Shown in pieces: positions 34,401 to 46,180 of a DNA stretch of 64,000 nt. Below the pieces are notes generated by a model, which ran no database searches, was not told where the DNA came from, and saw only the letters and a list, made by a program, of their open reading frames with translations. Numbering within the stretch: position 1 is the first letter of the stretch; every line of letters begins with the position of its first letter. Both the position numbers and the translations under genes were made by a program. The stretch is taken from positions 14,196,516 to 14,260,515 of the forward strand of contig OX457036.1 in NCBI GenBank assembly GCA_949752735.1. The letters run 5' to 3'. This DNA is from Lumbricus terrestris. Taxonomy: Eukaryota; Annelida; Clitellata; Crassiclitellata; Lumbricidae.

Positions 34401-37400
34401 GATGTTACAAGCAGCGAAGTCTTTTGCCTTCTTTTGCCATAAATACAATTATTACATGAATTAAAAAATTATTCCTCGTTTACGATACCACATGTAGGGC
34501 CTACAACCTTTGTTCTGTCAACTCGCAGACACATGTGGCTATCACTATTCACTCCGCCCCTTTTTGATGTCCTATACTGTTCAGACACTAATGAATAAGC
34601 AATGTTTGCAGACATAATGAGTTGGAATAATGAATAGTTAGTTTATAATTGTAAAAATGATGTTAGCATAGAAAGAAATTCTGCTTTCGCTTCCACAAAT
34701 TACCGTTCACAAAACACAAAATATAGAATATCTTTTCTTCTTATCGTTCTCTATAGACCTACTCAGACAAGGACGGGTTGTAATCATAATCTCCAAATTT
34801 CTAGAGCGCTACTCGACAGCTAAGCGCATACAGATCATTTACTTTGAACCATGCCTTCTATATTCTATAACATGCTCTCAATGTGTCTAAGTGCTCACTC
34901 TCAGTTTTGATCACCTTTAGAAGTAAAAACTTAAAAAATAGAATGGTAACTAAATGTAGCAACCGGCAGCACCAAAAACACCATTTAGAACTTTCAGCTA
35001 GGTAGAGAAAAACAAAACATCAGGTAATGAAATTATGAAACACCGAAATAGAAAGAACGTGCACATTAAAGATAATCGGTAATAGAAACAAAATGAAGAA
35101 ACACTAACCAAAATCAGTAGGCTATACAAATTATAAAAGATAGCTTACAAGCGTTTCAATTTTGAATTGCATTCAAGTATTAAACAATCCACCCATCAAT
35201 TGCAACCAAATTGACACGGACAACGTGCTAAGCCTATACATATTGCACAAAGCGTTGAACGTAGGTCTATAACTCTATATATACACCCGAGCACACATAC
35301 ACACAAGTCTACATAATATACAAACATAGTAGGCTATAAATACGCTAACGTTAAAAATACATAGACTAATATACTGTGTTGCAACGAGCTCATCAGTAAC
35401 CTAATAATATTATTACTCAACTGCCCTAAATTAATTCACTCGGATCATTTTGCTTAATGCCTCTTCCAAAGATTTTACTCAGAAACGATAAGACCAACTT
35501 TGACGAGGGCAGTTTTGGAACATGCTCTACAGTCTACATGTAGCCTACGTCATTCTTCCCAAAAGCTGACTCAAAGCCTTGGGTATCTGCCACATTTTTT
35601 CAAAATTCTGATCAGGTATCCAAATGAATTGAACTGCCTACCTGTAACTGGCTTACTCTACGTCTGCAGTTTTCGGGTAATCCCATTCTAAATACCACGC
35701 TAAGAACTGTTCTCCTTCGTCGAGGTTTGACTGAGTAGAGTAGCCTACACGAAGCGACGTTAAATAAATTAAGGGAATGAATAGATTATGAACGGCCATA
35801 GGAACATACAGGTGGCACTGAATTTAATTACGACTATGAACCATTGTATCAATTCGACAGATAAATCCTAAAGGCAAAATACAGCTATATCAAACTTGGC
35901 TTTGCATAAAAAATATGGGACTATGATGAAGCGACAATGAATGTTAGGCGCCTGCGTCTTATCCACTTTATGTGCTGGCGACGACTAGTGTCAAACAATT
36001 GAGAAAGTAGCTTCCTTTGAGAAGGAACCACGAGTATTAAACTAGTCGACCACATTACGAATAATTACAAGGCATGAGATTAAGGATAATGCCCATGTTT
36101 CTAATTGTGATCATAGGAGAAGGTTTTGCACGGTTTTAGTAATGCCGCCAGAATAAAAACATCTAATTGCATGATGGTCGTGGTGCATAGAAATGATCGT
36201 GCAACATAAGATATTAAATATACAACTACACTGCTGAATTTCTGCTTTGTTAAAAAATAGATATAATAATCAAGACTCAGACCTCCTCAAATATGGTGAA
36301 TGCTGTGAAATGGGAATGCCTTCATGACATGGGTAAGCTTCCAGAGCTAGATCTAACGTCACAAGAGTATACCATCTGTAGATGTCAAAGGACTCGGTCA
36401 TAACAATGATAAAATCAAATTCCTTGCAAAACAAAACATGCAAGAAATCCGATACCGTGAGCATCACAATGTCATAGCAGTACAACAACAGAAACTGTTA
36501 ATTTAAGCATAAACTCTAGCAGATGAAACCATGCAGGGTGGAAAGATTTTGAGGTGAACGTTCAGTAATCAAAACTATGAAACTCACCATTGTCACAAAT
36601 CAATCCTAAAGAATGAACGGTCAGAAAAATGACATGGTATATTTAGACACTGGCCTTTTTGTCACCGTAGCTTTAGCAGGAGAAAAGTTCATCTGTGTAG
36701 TCGTTGCTTCCTGTGACTAAGGAATAAATTCGTCTGATCCACATAGGGCGACTTTGTATAGCGCATGTGTGCTTGTTTATGTCAGATCCTTGTTACGGAA
36801 TGAGAACGAGATCGTTGAAAGATGTCGCAAGAGGAATCCGCCCTGCAGAGATTACAGACAGGTCGAAAAATCCTAGATGTTTTGTTTTCAGTTCTAATAT
36901 ACATGTAAGTTACAACTGTTACATCATTGATGCTGGCAGGATAGTGCTGGTGAAATGTGTCTGGTACCCGTACGATACATCGTAACATCGGTAGGTCATC
37001 GGTTTTGTCTTTCGAGTCTTTTATTGCGGAGGCATTGGTTTGATTTTGCAATTAACGTAGACCTACCGAATGCTTTTATGATTAATTGCTCTTCATTGCC
37101 TGATTCATACCTGTGGCATTCGATACACATACACAAGTCTAGCATGAGCTAGTCTTCGATAGCAACTCAGCAGCAATACCACACAACTCACTTCGAAACT
37201 GTTTCAGATATCTGTCAACGATGCAGATCCATACTGGCAAGAAGATGCATGTTTCCTGGTGAGACATATCCCTCGTCAGACTAGATCTTCAGAATAATAC
37301 TGTCTTAGATATCATTCCTCAAAAGAGCGACTAGCATAGTTAGTAGTTCAAACTACGCAGCAGCATCTTTAGCGTTTACATTGACGAAGCATTTGATAAA

Positions 37401-38131
37401 ATGCATCATGGTTTTTGGAATTATTTGCACCTGATGAAATAAGGAATGAATTGTACGCTCACGGACTGTGTGTAAGTCTCAGGTAAGTTCAGACTATCTG
37501 AACACGTGATATCATTGGTGGAAATGTCCACACCCATAGGTGATTCGGTTAGGCCTACAGGTGTGTCTTTCGTCATACAGTCAACTTCAATAGGTAGACT
37601 TTCACTTCGACAAACTGTCCTTGAATTCAATCGGTACGTTTCCCCTGTGGAAATTGTTGTTATTGAGAGTTTTTGGAAAAGGTGACAGGCACACTTGCGT
37701 CGAAAAATGATTGATTCCATGGCTCACGAGTTCGAGTTTGATATGCACTTTTTATAAGGCAAGGCGTCGATAATAGCGGAATTGTCTGTTTCATCACATC
37801 GACTTATTAAGAATTTTTCTACATCATCTTCTCTTCTTATTGATCAGTTATTCCTTTTCAAGGTGTCTACGCATCCACAGTAGGTATTACTAAAACAAAG
37901 TTGAGATCAAATGATTAACCACAGATTAAAACCTTTTTCCATTTGTGAACTAATCAACATCTAGACGGGAAATTTTTGGTTAAGCACCACATATATAGGC
38001 CTACTTTTGTATAGGCGTATGACCCTATGTACAATTGTACATGGACCCTTACTGTTCACTATTCTCGTTGTCTGCTCATTGTTTTGATTAATATACCCGG
38101 TACTTTCCTGTTAGAAATTAAATTTAACATC
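34401..38131. other. intergenic, no gene seen
   Basis: AT-rich with small ORFs lacking domains. The minus-strand ORF at 37421-37720 (99 codons) and a plus-strand donor-like CAGGTAAGT at 37481 were inspected, but no exon could be supported. Confidence 0.5.
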
Positions 38132-38139
38132 ATTTAGGC

Positions 38140-39192
38140 CAGCGTTTCCCAAACTTTTTGGACCACGGAACCCTTCGCGTCCTAATATTTTATGGCGGAA
38201 CCCCAATCTCAGCCAAACGCATAGAATCATGCAGAATGCACTGGAAGCAAAGGCTACTAATAATTAGACCTACAGGCCTACATACCTAACAACACTAAAT
38301 TATAGAAAGTCTATTTTTCTTACATTATCATGAAAATTAAATTGCACTGTTTTCAAAATCACGATTTGTGGATCCTACTGAGAGTATGCCCTAAATGAGA
38401 TTAGAATGTGAAGGTTCATTGGAATTCTGCTCCATTCGTGATAGGTCAATTAGAAGTTTGTAGTCTTCGTTAGAAGAGTTGACTGCTTTTCACCTTCATT
38501 GTATGGTTTCGTATCCTATTATTATCGTAATTCATGAAAAGGAAGCATTTAACCAAGTTCGCTCTCAGGTCGTGAAAATGATTTGCAATTTCTGAACGAT
38601 GGTTTCCTCGAGAACATTAGAAATCGTGAGTTTAGAATGCGTTCTACGCTTCTAGGCCTAAATTAAAATAACAGAGGTTAGAATTCTGTCTAGCATACCT
38701 AAGAGCCAATCAAATTTGGCAAATTTTCACACAAACAAATTAAAATCACTATTTGTTGCTAGTTGCTACTGTTACAAGATCAGACTTGGCGATTCTTTTT
38801 AAACTTGCGTTTTACAGTGCTCAGGCTAGTTTCTTCGAGATAACAATAACAAAAAAACTGCGTCTCTGTTCAGTATAAGGCCTAAAGCTCTGACGCACGC
38901 TACGTTCAGCAGTGATGTCTAAGCTTATACAAACTACATAATTTTATTACTTGGGTAACTATATAGGCTAATCATTGGATTGCTAATAATCACTGAAAGA
39001 TCGGGTGAGGACAAAACACTAAAGACGACTGACGCTAGTTTCAAACTTCCAGTGCATTTTCAAAAGCTGCTTTAAATGTTGCATTGCAGTAAAATTTCTC
39101 AAAAAATGTATTTTTTCTCAACTTCTCGCGGAACCCTTGTGCTCGCACCGCGGAACCCTTGGGCTCCGCGGAACCCACTTTGGGAAACGCTG
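38140..39192. mobile_element. hAT element, same family as 32246-34159, opposite orientation
   Basis: The termini CAGCGTTTCCCAAACTTTTT and AAAGTGGGTTCC inverted (ending GGGAAACGCTG) are flanked by ATTTAGGC (38132-38139) and ATTTAGAC (39193-39200), an 8-bp TSD with one mismatch. GGAACCC/CCGCGG subterminal motifs are shared with the other copy. No transposase is readable. Confidence 0.92.
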
Positions 39193-39284
39193 ATTTAGAC
39201 TATTGCAGAGAATGTCGTTGCTTTATTATATTATTGGAGTCGTGCTAAAGCACTTTGTCCAGACAAATAAATATGTAGCAGGAC

Positions 39285-39575
39285 CTGGCGGGGACGCGGA
39301 GTGCAAATGCCCTGCTATGCTTAACAAGATGAGGACGCGCTTCGGCGATCGTGCTTTCTCGGCTGCTGGTCCGTGTTGCTGGAACAGAATTCTTATCGTC
39401 ATCGATTGACTGGCTCAGTGGACTCCTTTAAATCCATGCTAAAACATACTTGTTGTTCTAAGGTTTATTCTGCCTGTTTATAGTTGCTTTGTTAGGAACT
39501 CTTGTAACGACATGGCCTTTTTTATGGCGCCATATAAATTGTTGTAATAATAATAATAATTATTATTATTATTAA
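39285..39575 (+). pseudogene. CR1-like LINE C-terminal fragment and tail
   Basis: The frames RTRFGDRAFSAAGPCCWN and SVDSFKSMLK match the end of CR1-group polymerases (GxRAFSxAGPxLWN ... LxSFKxxLK), with one frame change. It is followed by GGCGCCATATAAATTG and a (TAA/ATT)n tail at 39543-39573. Confidence 0.8.
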
Positions 39576-39639
39576 ACTAAAACTAACAGGCAGGCTCGTA
39601 TGTCCAACGACACCACTCATCCGTTTTGTGCTTCTCTCT

Positions 39640-39985
39640 TCAGTCCTTTGTCTCGTCAGTCCTTTGTAGCCGTCCCTTGTCTCTTCAGTCCATTGTAGTC
39701 GTCCTTTGTCTCTTCAGTCCTTTGTCTCTTCAGTCCTTTGTAGCCGTCCCTTGTCTCTTCAGTCCTTTGTAGCCGTCCTTTGTCTCTTCAGTCTTTTGTC
39801 TCTTCAGTCCTTTGTAGCCGTCCCTTGTCTCTTCAGTCCATTGTAGCCGTCCTTTGTCTCTTCAGTCCTTTGTCTCTTCAGTCCTTTGTCTCTTCAGTCC
39901 TTTGTAGCCGTCTCTTGTCTCTTCAGTCCTTTGTAGCCGTCCTTTGTCTCTTCAGTCCTTTGTAGCAGTCCTTTGTCATCATCTA
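39640..39985 (+). repeat. TCTCTTCAGTCCTTTG minisatellite
   Basis: Alternating units GTCTCTTCAGTCCTTT and GTAGCCGTCC, about 16 copies in mixed order. The Ser/Leu-rich ORF over it is an artefact. Confidence 0.93.
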
Positions 39986-40140
39986 GTCCAGTTGCATCGC
40001 TCTTGGTCTTCCTCGTTTTGTTTCTCCCTCAATTCTCCATTCGATGATGTCTCTTGAACTATTTTAAGTTTGCATAAACATTGATTTGTGGAAATGAATT
40101 ATGATTTCGATACTGTAAAAAAAATTAGTTTAAAGCCTAC

Positions 40141-40698
40141 CTTTTGGAATGATGTGGTCGGCAATTCCGTGTCGACTAAGTTTGCTATTCGATTTGTGAT
40201 GTATGGACAAGGGGAATTAATTCCATCAATATCCGGAAGGCAAACCTGGTTGCGGATTTCTGAATTTTCCCACAATGCTGAAGCCTTCATATCGGTCGTG
40301 CAGTGGCAACATCGGACTCTGTCTATCTTTCCTGTGTAGAAAAGACCATGCTGTGCCATATGATCAGCAATGTGTTTAATCTCCTTCGGCCAGTCGTAAA
40401 ATGAAAACATACGAAGACGCAACCCACCAATATTCAAGAGATCGCTGCTGGGATTGGACCTATCAAATTGGAATGCTTTTCCGTCCTGACTTCTGCCCAC
40501 TAGGATGTGCGCTGCCTGTGATTGCTGAGGTCTGTTTCGTAAACGATCGAAGCCTTTTTTCTCTTCAGTTCTCTCTGGAAGATTTTGTGGATTAGCTACT
40601 TCTTGATGTTGCACTAACACTGGCACAGAGTCTGCTTCAAGAACTTCGTTCATGATGAACATCAACAATTTAATGTGGAGGAGTATTGCTCTTGCCAC
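40141..40698 (-). CDS. partial IAP-related exon with an atypical BIR domain
   Basis: This minus-strand ORF contains a recognisable BIR: LRMFSFYDWPKE, then QHGLFYTGKIDRVRCCHC, ending SPCPYI. The R..F..WP start, GLFYTG and DRVRCxxC are hallmark residues. The zinc site is odd. Aligned on the conserved Trp (SALWENSE), a Cys stands where the ligand His belongs, and four extra residues precede the last Cys. The frame ends at a good donor (AAG|GTAGGC at 40141/40140), suggesting a real exon rather than a retrocopy; unspliced, it stops at 40099. The first ATGs are in the MFIMNEV stretch (MNEV at 40653). An upstream AG at about 40725 is followed by an in-frame stop, so the 5' end is uncertain. No UBA or RING exon was found on this strand nearby. 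Likely a fragment or divergent paralogue of the 11242-16461 gene; function unknown. Confidence 0.65.
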
Positions 40699-40956
40699 CG
40701 AGTGTTGAATTCTGACAGTGTTTTTTCACCTAAACACAATTTTAAACTAGTTAGTTGTTCTGGATGCAAAATGCATTGTAACACTAGACTTGCGACATTA
40801 TAAGCTATCTCTTCTATTTAGGAACGTAGTTCATCAAATAAAGCGCATAGTGCATTTAAATTATAATAAGCCTAATCTGACACAAAATGAAACTGTCATC
40901 TCTCAGCGGCCTCCTAAAAACAGCTTCACCGAAAGATCACCCAAATAAGTGTGGAC

Positions 40957-43900
40957 CAGGCTTGGAATCTGAAAATTACACTGTTAGAAGCAAATCATGT
41001 AACAATTTGCTAACCGGTGTTTCTAGACTAATTTGACCCTCCTGAAAACGAAAATCGCTGTTAGCAAGCTGGATTTTTAGCGGTTCCATGGGAAAACAAG
41101 ATGGCGGACAAAATGGCTGCCAATTGCTTCAAATGATTAAAAGTAAAGTATTGTGTGTGATAGGAACACGGTTTTAGACTCTAAATTAAGACTATAAGGT
41201 TCAAGGAATGCAATGGACTCAAAGACATATATGCAGCACTCCAAGAAAATCAAAATGGCGGACAAAATGGCGGTCAGAATCATAAATGGCTATAAATGAA
41301 GTTATGTATGCAATGGAATCATGATTTCAGGGTCTAAGTCAGCATTTTCGAGGTAAAAAAAATTCGATGGAACCAATGTCGCATATGTTGCACTGCAAGG
41401 AAACCAAAGTGGTGGACAAAATGGAGGCCAGACCCTTGAATTGGTTATTAGTGAAGTTCTGTATATAATGGAAATATGATTCCAGAATGTAAATGAAATT
41501 TTCCGAGTCAATGAATGTGATTTAATTAAAGGCATATGATATATTATGTTACACTGCCAGAAACCAAAAATAAAAATGGTGGACAAAAGCTTTGACTGGC
41601 AGTAACTGATGTACTGAATGTTTGTGATAGAGACATGATTTCAGATTGGACTAGTGTTTTCTTGATCGAATAATTCCAAGGAAGTCACATTCTATCTTCT
41701 ATATACATAGCATTGAGCTTAGGCTAATGCAGTGAAATTGTCTAGTGGAAATATTTTAGTAGCTTGTAATAGCACTGCAGTTTAACCATTGCTGGCCCAA
41801 TATTCAATTATTCATGCTTCAATGTTTCATAACTTGTCCTATGAATTGTTCCAATGTTTTATGACTTGACTGCTATACATGTAGAGTAGAGTTAATTCAG
41901 GCATTGTTGCTGTTCATGCAATTGTGCGTAAGTATACATGTATGCAAGATCACATGCGCTTTGATAGCAACAGGGCTCGATGCTACGCTTGTTAACTTCG
42001 CATGATTTGCAGCAGACAAACTCTATAATGTGGCTGTGGCGCAGGACCAATGCCAGGTCACATTAGTAAAGATTACTTCCTTCCACTGCACTCCGTCCTG
42101 ATGAGGATAGTGTCTGAGCATCAATATAGGGAAGATAGGCCTTTCCCAACTTACAATTTGGTGATTTGCTTATAGGGGAATGTTGCCAATGTAAAAGGCA
42201 AGTAAGAAGTTTCCAAGTATTCAAGTATTCATGCATTATTTAAGTTGATTCCTGCTAAATATGTCACATGACATCCAGTTATGGCATGAAAAGCCAATGC
42301 GTTTCTTCATAGTTGCGTAAATTGGATGAAATTCCGCTTTGCTGATATTTCCGCCATCACCAAAGCATCGTTAAATATAAGGCATGCACATCTTACCCGG
42401 TAGTAGGCAACACCTTTTCTTCTTTCACGGAACCACCAGCAACAGTTACATCTATATCTCCAAATGTTGAGAGCTGAATGGACAGGAATGAAGCTAGATC
42501 AGCTTTGCTTTCAGGCACACCAAAACATTCAGCCAATTTTCCGACAACGGAGTACCGCTGTTTCAAGACTCAATACAATGACGAAGTTGTGGTCATAGTC
42601 ACCATTTCTGTATGGTTCCACTTTTTTATAAGCAGTGTCCAGGTCCAGTACCTATCCAAGACAATAATTATTAACCCTCTTGTAGCCAATCGAAAGTACC
42701 TTTACACGGGCAACCATTGTATCTGCCAGGTCACTAAATGTCTTCGTATTTGGAGGGTCCCTATTGCTGGTACCATTGCTTGTTTCATTGCTTGTCTATC
42801 AATAATTTATCTGGAACGGGTCCTAGTAATTGCGACACGATTTATAGGGCATATCGCAAAATTTGGTCATGTCTCCTATTATATGCAGATGTCTTGCATT
42901 TGCTCCGTATCAGGCAGCGTATTGCCTACAGGGTCTGTCGGCTGGTTAGGCAGTATTTTGAGGGACTAGCCCCAATATATCTGCAAGAACTCTATTTTCC
43001 AACTCGGGTGTCTAGCGTCGATCTACTCTTCGGTTAGCGGACAAAGCTGAGCTTCTGCTATTCGACAGCAACGTTCATTCTCTGTGGCTGGTTCCACAAC
43101 CTGAAATGTTCACCCCTTTTCATAGCGCTTATTGTCCATGGGTCACTCCACTCCGTTCCATAATATTAAGAACCTAAAAACTGTCCTATTCAGTCGTGGT
43201 TAGGTCGGGAGTGATACTGAGTAGCCTACCTTGAAGAGGCCCTACATAAAATATTCTAAATAAATAAATGCTATGCCTCTGTTAAAAAATTGCTGACTGG
43301 ACAAGTTACTTTTCAGACAGCATATAAATGCCACTAGTTTTGAGGGAAGCTCATGGCACGACATTGATGCCAGTTTCATGGGATAGTCAACTTAATACGC
43401 TGCGATAAGGTGCTGCATGATAACTTCGTCGGTGTTCTTTTGAAGAACGCTCCTTGGTTTAAAACCTGCTGAGGGAATTGTGATAATTTGAATGATCATA
43501 TCTGGATAAATAAAGGAACATTGTAGATAAATTCCACAGCACAGGCCCCAGATGTCATCTCGCAAAGACTTGGTAAAAAAACTTATATCAAATTCCGATT
43601 GAATACATGACTTCACTTGTAGCCATTTTAGGATTCTGGCCTCCATTTTGTCCGCCATTTTAGTTTTCGTGCAGTGCTACATGTGCGACATTTGTTCCAT
43701 CATATTCTTTGACCTCGAAAATGTTGACTTAGGCCTAGACCTTGAAATCATGATTCCATTGCATACTTGACTTCACCTATAGCCATTTTAAGATTCTGGC
43801 CGCCATTTTGTCCGCCATTTTGATTTTCGTGCAGTGCTACATATGTGACATTGGTTCCATCGCATTCCTTGACCTCGAAAATGTTGATTTAGACTCTGAA

Positions 43901-44283
43901 ATCATATTTCTATTGCATACATAACTTCATTTATAGCTATTTATGATTCTGACCGCCATTTTGTCCGCCATTTTGATTTTCTTGGAGTGCTGCATATATG
44001 TCTTTGAGTCCATTGCATTCCTTGAACCTTATAGTCTTAATTTAGAGTCTAAAACCGTGTTCCTATCACACACAATACTTTACTTTTAATCATTTGAAGC
44101 AATTGGCAGCCATTTTGTCCGCCATCTTGTTTTCCCATGGAACCGCTAAAAATCCAGCTTGCTAACAGCGATTTTCGTTTTCAGGAGGGTCAAATTAGTC
44201 TAGAAACACCGGTTAGCAAATTGTTACATGATTTGCTTCTAACAGTGATTTCTAGAGCCCTTTTAGAATTCCCAAGCCTTGTC
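40957..44283. mobile_element. large modular inverted-repeat (foldback) element
   Basis: The left arm (40957 to about 41640) and right arm (about 43600-44283) are inverse copies: CACTGTTAGAAGCAAATCAT at 40979 matches its inverse ending at 44247. CCAGGCTTGG/CCAAGCCTTG extend the pairing outward. Each arm carries four modules of about 155-160 bp centred on AATGGCGGACAAAATGG: left at about 41100, 41250, 41410, 41572; right at about 43642, 43800, 43954, 44110. No TSD is clear and no transposase was recognised in the 2-kb interior, which holds a LINE fragment. Confidence 0.85.
42790..43270 (+). pseudogene. CR1-like LINE C-terminal fragment inside the foldback
   Basis: In shifting frames: LERVLVIATRF, IAKFGHVSYYM, LLRIRQRIAYRVCRLVRQY, then EGLAPIYLQELYFPTRVSS. 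These match the CR1-group block 'LQRVLNAAARLI...LPIRQRI.YK.C.LVY.CL.GLAP.YL.EL'. A closely parallel fragment is at 52350-52640. It ends near an AAATAAATAAATG tail at 43257-43271. Dead. Confidence 0.85.
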
Positions 44284-44334
44284 TGTATAGAGTTGACTCA
44301 TCAGTGTTTTACGGGCTGCTTGCAGCCTATTTGT

Positions 44335-44758
44335 ATCACAGAAGTTGGACTAGGAGCGCTTTTTTGAAGGGGCGCTATATAAAATTCTTAAAACAAACGA
44401 ATAAATGAATGAATGAATGATTGAACGAATAAATGAATGAATAAATGAATGATTGAATGAATGTTGAACGAATAAATGAATGAATGAATGATTGAATGAA
44501 TGATTGAACGAAAAATGAATGAATAAATGAATGAATGAATGAATGATTGAACGAATAAATGAATGAATAAATGAATGAATGAATGATTGAACGAACAAAT
44601 GAATGAATGACTGAATGAATGATTGAAGGAATAAATGAATGAATGATTGAATGAATGATTGAACGAACAAATGAATGAATGAATGATTTAATGACCTATT
44701 GAACGAACAAATGAATGAATGAATGAATGACTGAATGAATGAATGTATAATTACTAGT
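44335..44758 (+). repeat. L2-like LINE tail expanded into a long (GAAT)n array
   Basis: GGAGCGCTTTTTTGAAGGGGCGCTATATAAA is directly followed by about 360 bp of (GAAT/GAAC)n with recurring ATTGAACGAATAAATGAATG higher-order units. The Phe/Ile/His/Ser-rich minus ORF is a translation of the repeat. Confidence 0.9.
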
Positions 44759-45058
44759 GATCGTTATTGCTGATTTCCGCATACATGTCCTGTGATCGAC
44801 ATTTCAATACCTTGACTTGATTCTTTGGAGACGATAACTTGTCGTGAAGTACGCTGTCTTTACTGCGATTGGACAGCAGCACGAAGATTTCATTTGTTGA
44901 ATTCGCACGAAACCTTAAAGCACCTATATACATGTAGAACAGAAAAACAGAATACATTCAATACAGAGTAGAGCGTCTCCAGCATTACACTTACTCCGAA
45001 ATATAGAAATATATGCACAATTGTGCATGCCATGCATACATGCCTACATAATAAATAA

Positions 45059-45059
<1 letters not shown>

Positions 45060-45095
<36 letters not shown>
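45060..45095. repeat. (TA)n microsatellite
   Basis: An AATAAATAAATA lead-in, then (AT)n to about 45095. Confidence 0.95.
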
Positions 45096-45099
<4 letters not shown>

Positions 45100-45194
45100 C
45101 TTGCACAGACATCAGACATTGTACACAGAAATTGACACATAAGTACATATACACAATTAAGTACGTCCATTTAGATAAAAAAAACTCCGCCACT

Positions 45195-45310
45195 GGTCGC
45201 ACTCTGCCAGTGCCAGTCCCAAGCCTGGATAAAGGAGGAGGGCGTCGCTAATGGTCTTTGTTACCACACAGTGACGTTAAACTACAACTACTACTACTAC
45301 TACTACTATT
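45195..45310 (+). repeat. dispersed LINE/SINE tail repeat
   Basis: CAGTGCCAGTCCCAAGCCTGG, AAAGGAGGAGGGCGTCGC, CACAGTGACGTTAAAC, then (ACT)n. Other copies are at 18839-18880 and 23485-23560 (inverted), and a related end is on the SINE at 25921-26138. Confidence 0.8.
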
Positions 45311-45499
45311 TAAATAACCTGCATACAAATACATATGTATATTATACCGTTATGCATATCCACCCAATTATAGGGAAAAGGATGGTGCTCGTGCACATGC
45401 ATGGGTTCATAAGCTATAGTAAAAAATAATATACATTCTCGCATGCATACATACCCACATAGACACTATACGCTCAGCTGCTCATGCTGAACCTATTCC

Positions 45500-45690
45500 C
45501 CCCCCACCCCCAACCGTGGCTGGCCTGCGATGTGGAATGGACTCTCTACTGTCCTTCGTCAAATTCCTATTGCCATGGTTTCTCTGCCTAATTTTTCGCT
45601 ATTGACAAGATTATTCTCTTCGACCGGGATTGGACTGGGAGCACTCCTGCGTAGGCAATTCTAAAGGGACTCTATATTAAATCGATGCTA
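45500..45690 (+). pseudogene. LINE 3'-end remnant
   Basis: MWNGLSTVLRQIP resembles the '(L)WN.LP..LR' end of CR1-group polymerases. It is followed by a 3' end like those at 30430 and 44340 (GGGAGCACTCCTGCG, then AAAGGGACTCTATATTAAA). Confidence 0.55.
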
Positions 45691-45884
45691 TAACTAATTA
45701 AATACATGGGGCCTAAGAGTCTAAGACCTACGCACGTATAAGCCTACATGCATGTATACGAACAATCATAGGACTACAGTCACTACACTTAAATGCTTGC
45801 AAAAGGTTACACCCTCGGCAAAATGGCTGCACACGCAATGTCAAGCATGCACTAACATAAACTATAGGATAATGTGTCTACACG

Positions 45885-46028
45885 CAGGGTGAGAATTGAC
45901 GGGGTTGATGGGTTTCAACCCCACCCCGTCTTTCTTAGAGCTCCATAGCAAAGTATGTTTATCACACCCCAATTTCAAGTGGATTGCAGTCCAACCCTCC
46001 CAGTTATGTTTCTACAATTCTCACACTC
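45885..46028. mobile_element. 144-bp MITE, copy 1
   Basis: Starts CAGGGTGAGAATTGACGG and ends ACAATTCTCACACTC. Perfect 8-bp TSD TCTACACG (45877-45884, 46029-46036). Shares 'tctttcttagagc' and 'agtccaaccc' with copies at 55660-55799 and 62693-62838. Confidence 0.93.
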
Positions 46029-46180
46029 TCTACACGTATTCACGAACGCATGCATGCTTACATACAGATACATACAAGCATGCATGCAATATACATGGCA
46101 TGCATGCACTATACATGGACACACATACACGTATACAACAGAATCGACCAATACCGCTACCAATAGTTATAGGCTGCATG

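Noticed and set aside
37380..37480. Possible RT motif (IDEAFDKMHHGF) followed by donor-like CAGGTAAGT
   Set aside because: Resembles 'SKAFDKVHHGLL', but there is an immediate stop and no other RT motif nearby, so a chance match cannot be excluded.
37421..37720. 99-codon minus-strand ORF as an exon of the 40.1-kb BIR gene
   Set aside because: No BIR, UBA or RING motif, and no supporting splice sites at its ends.
39640..39985. CRISPR-like alternating repeat
   Set aside because: Units are contiguous and interchangeable without unique spacers; it is a minisatellite in a eukaryotic genome.
40700..40730. AG acceptor at about 40725 as the 5' end of the BIR exon
   Set aside because: A TGA follows immediately in the BIR frame, so this acceptor cannot be used for that reading frame.
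41302..41586. 94-codon minus-strand ORF
   Set aside because: Lies in the module repeats of the left foldback arm; the frame is not kept in the sister modules.
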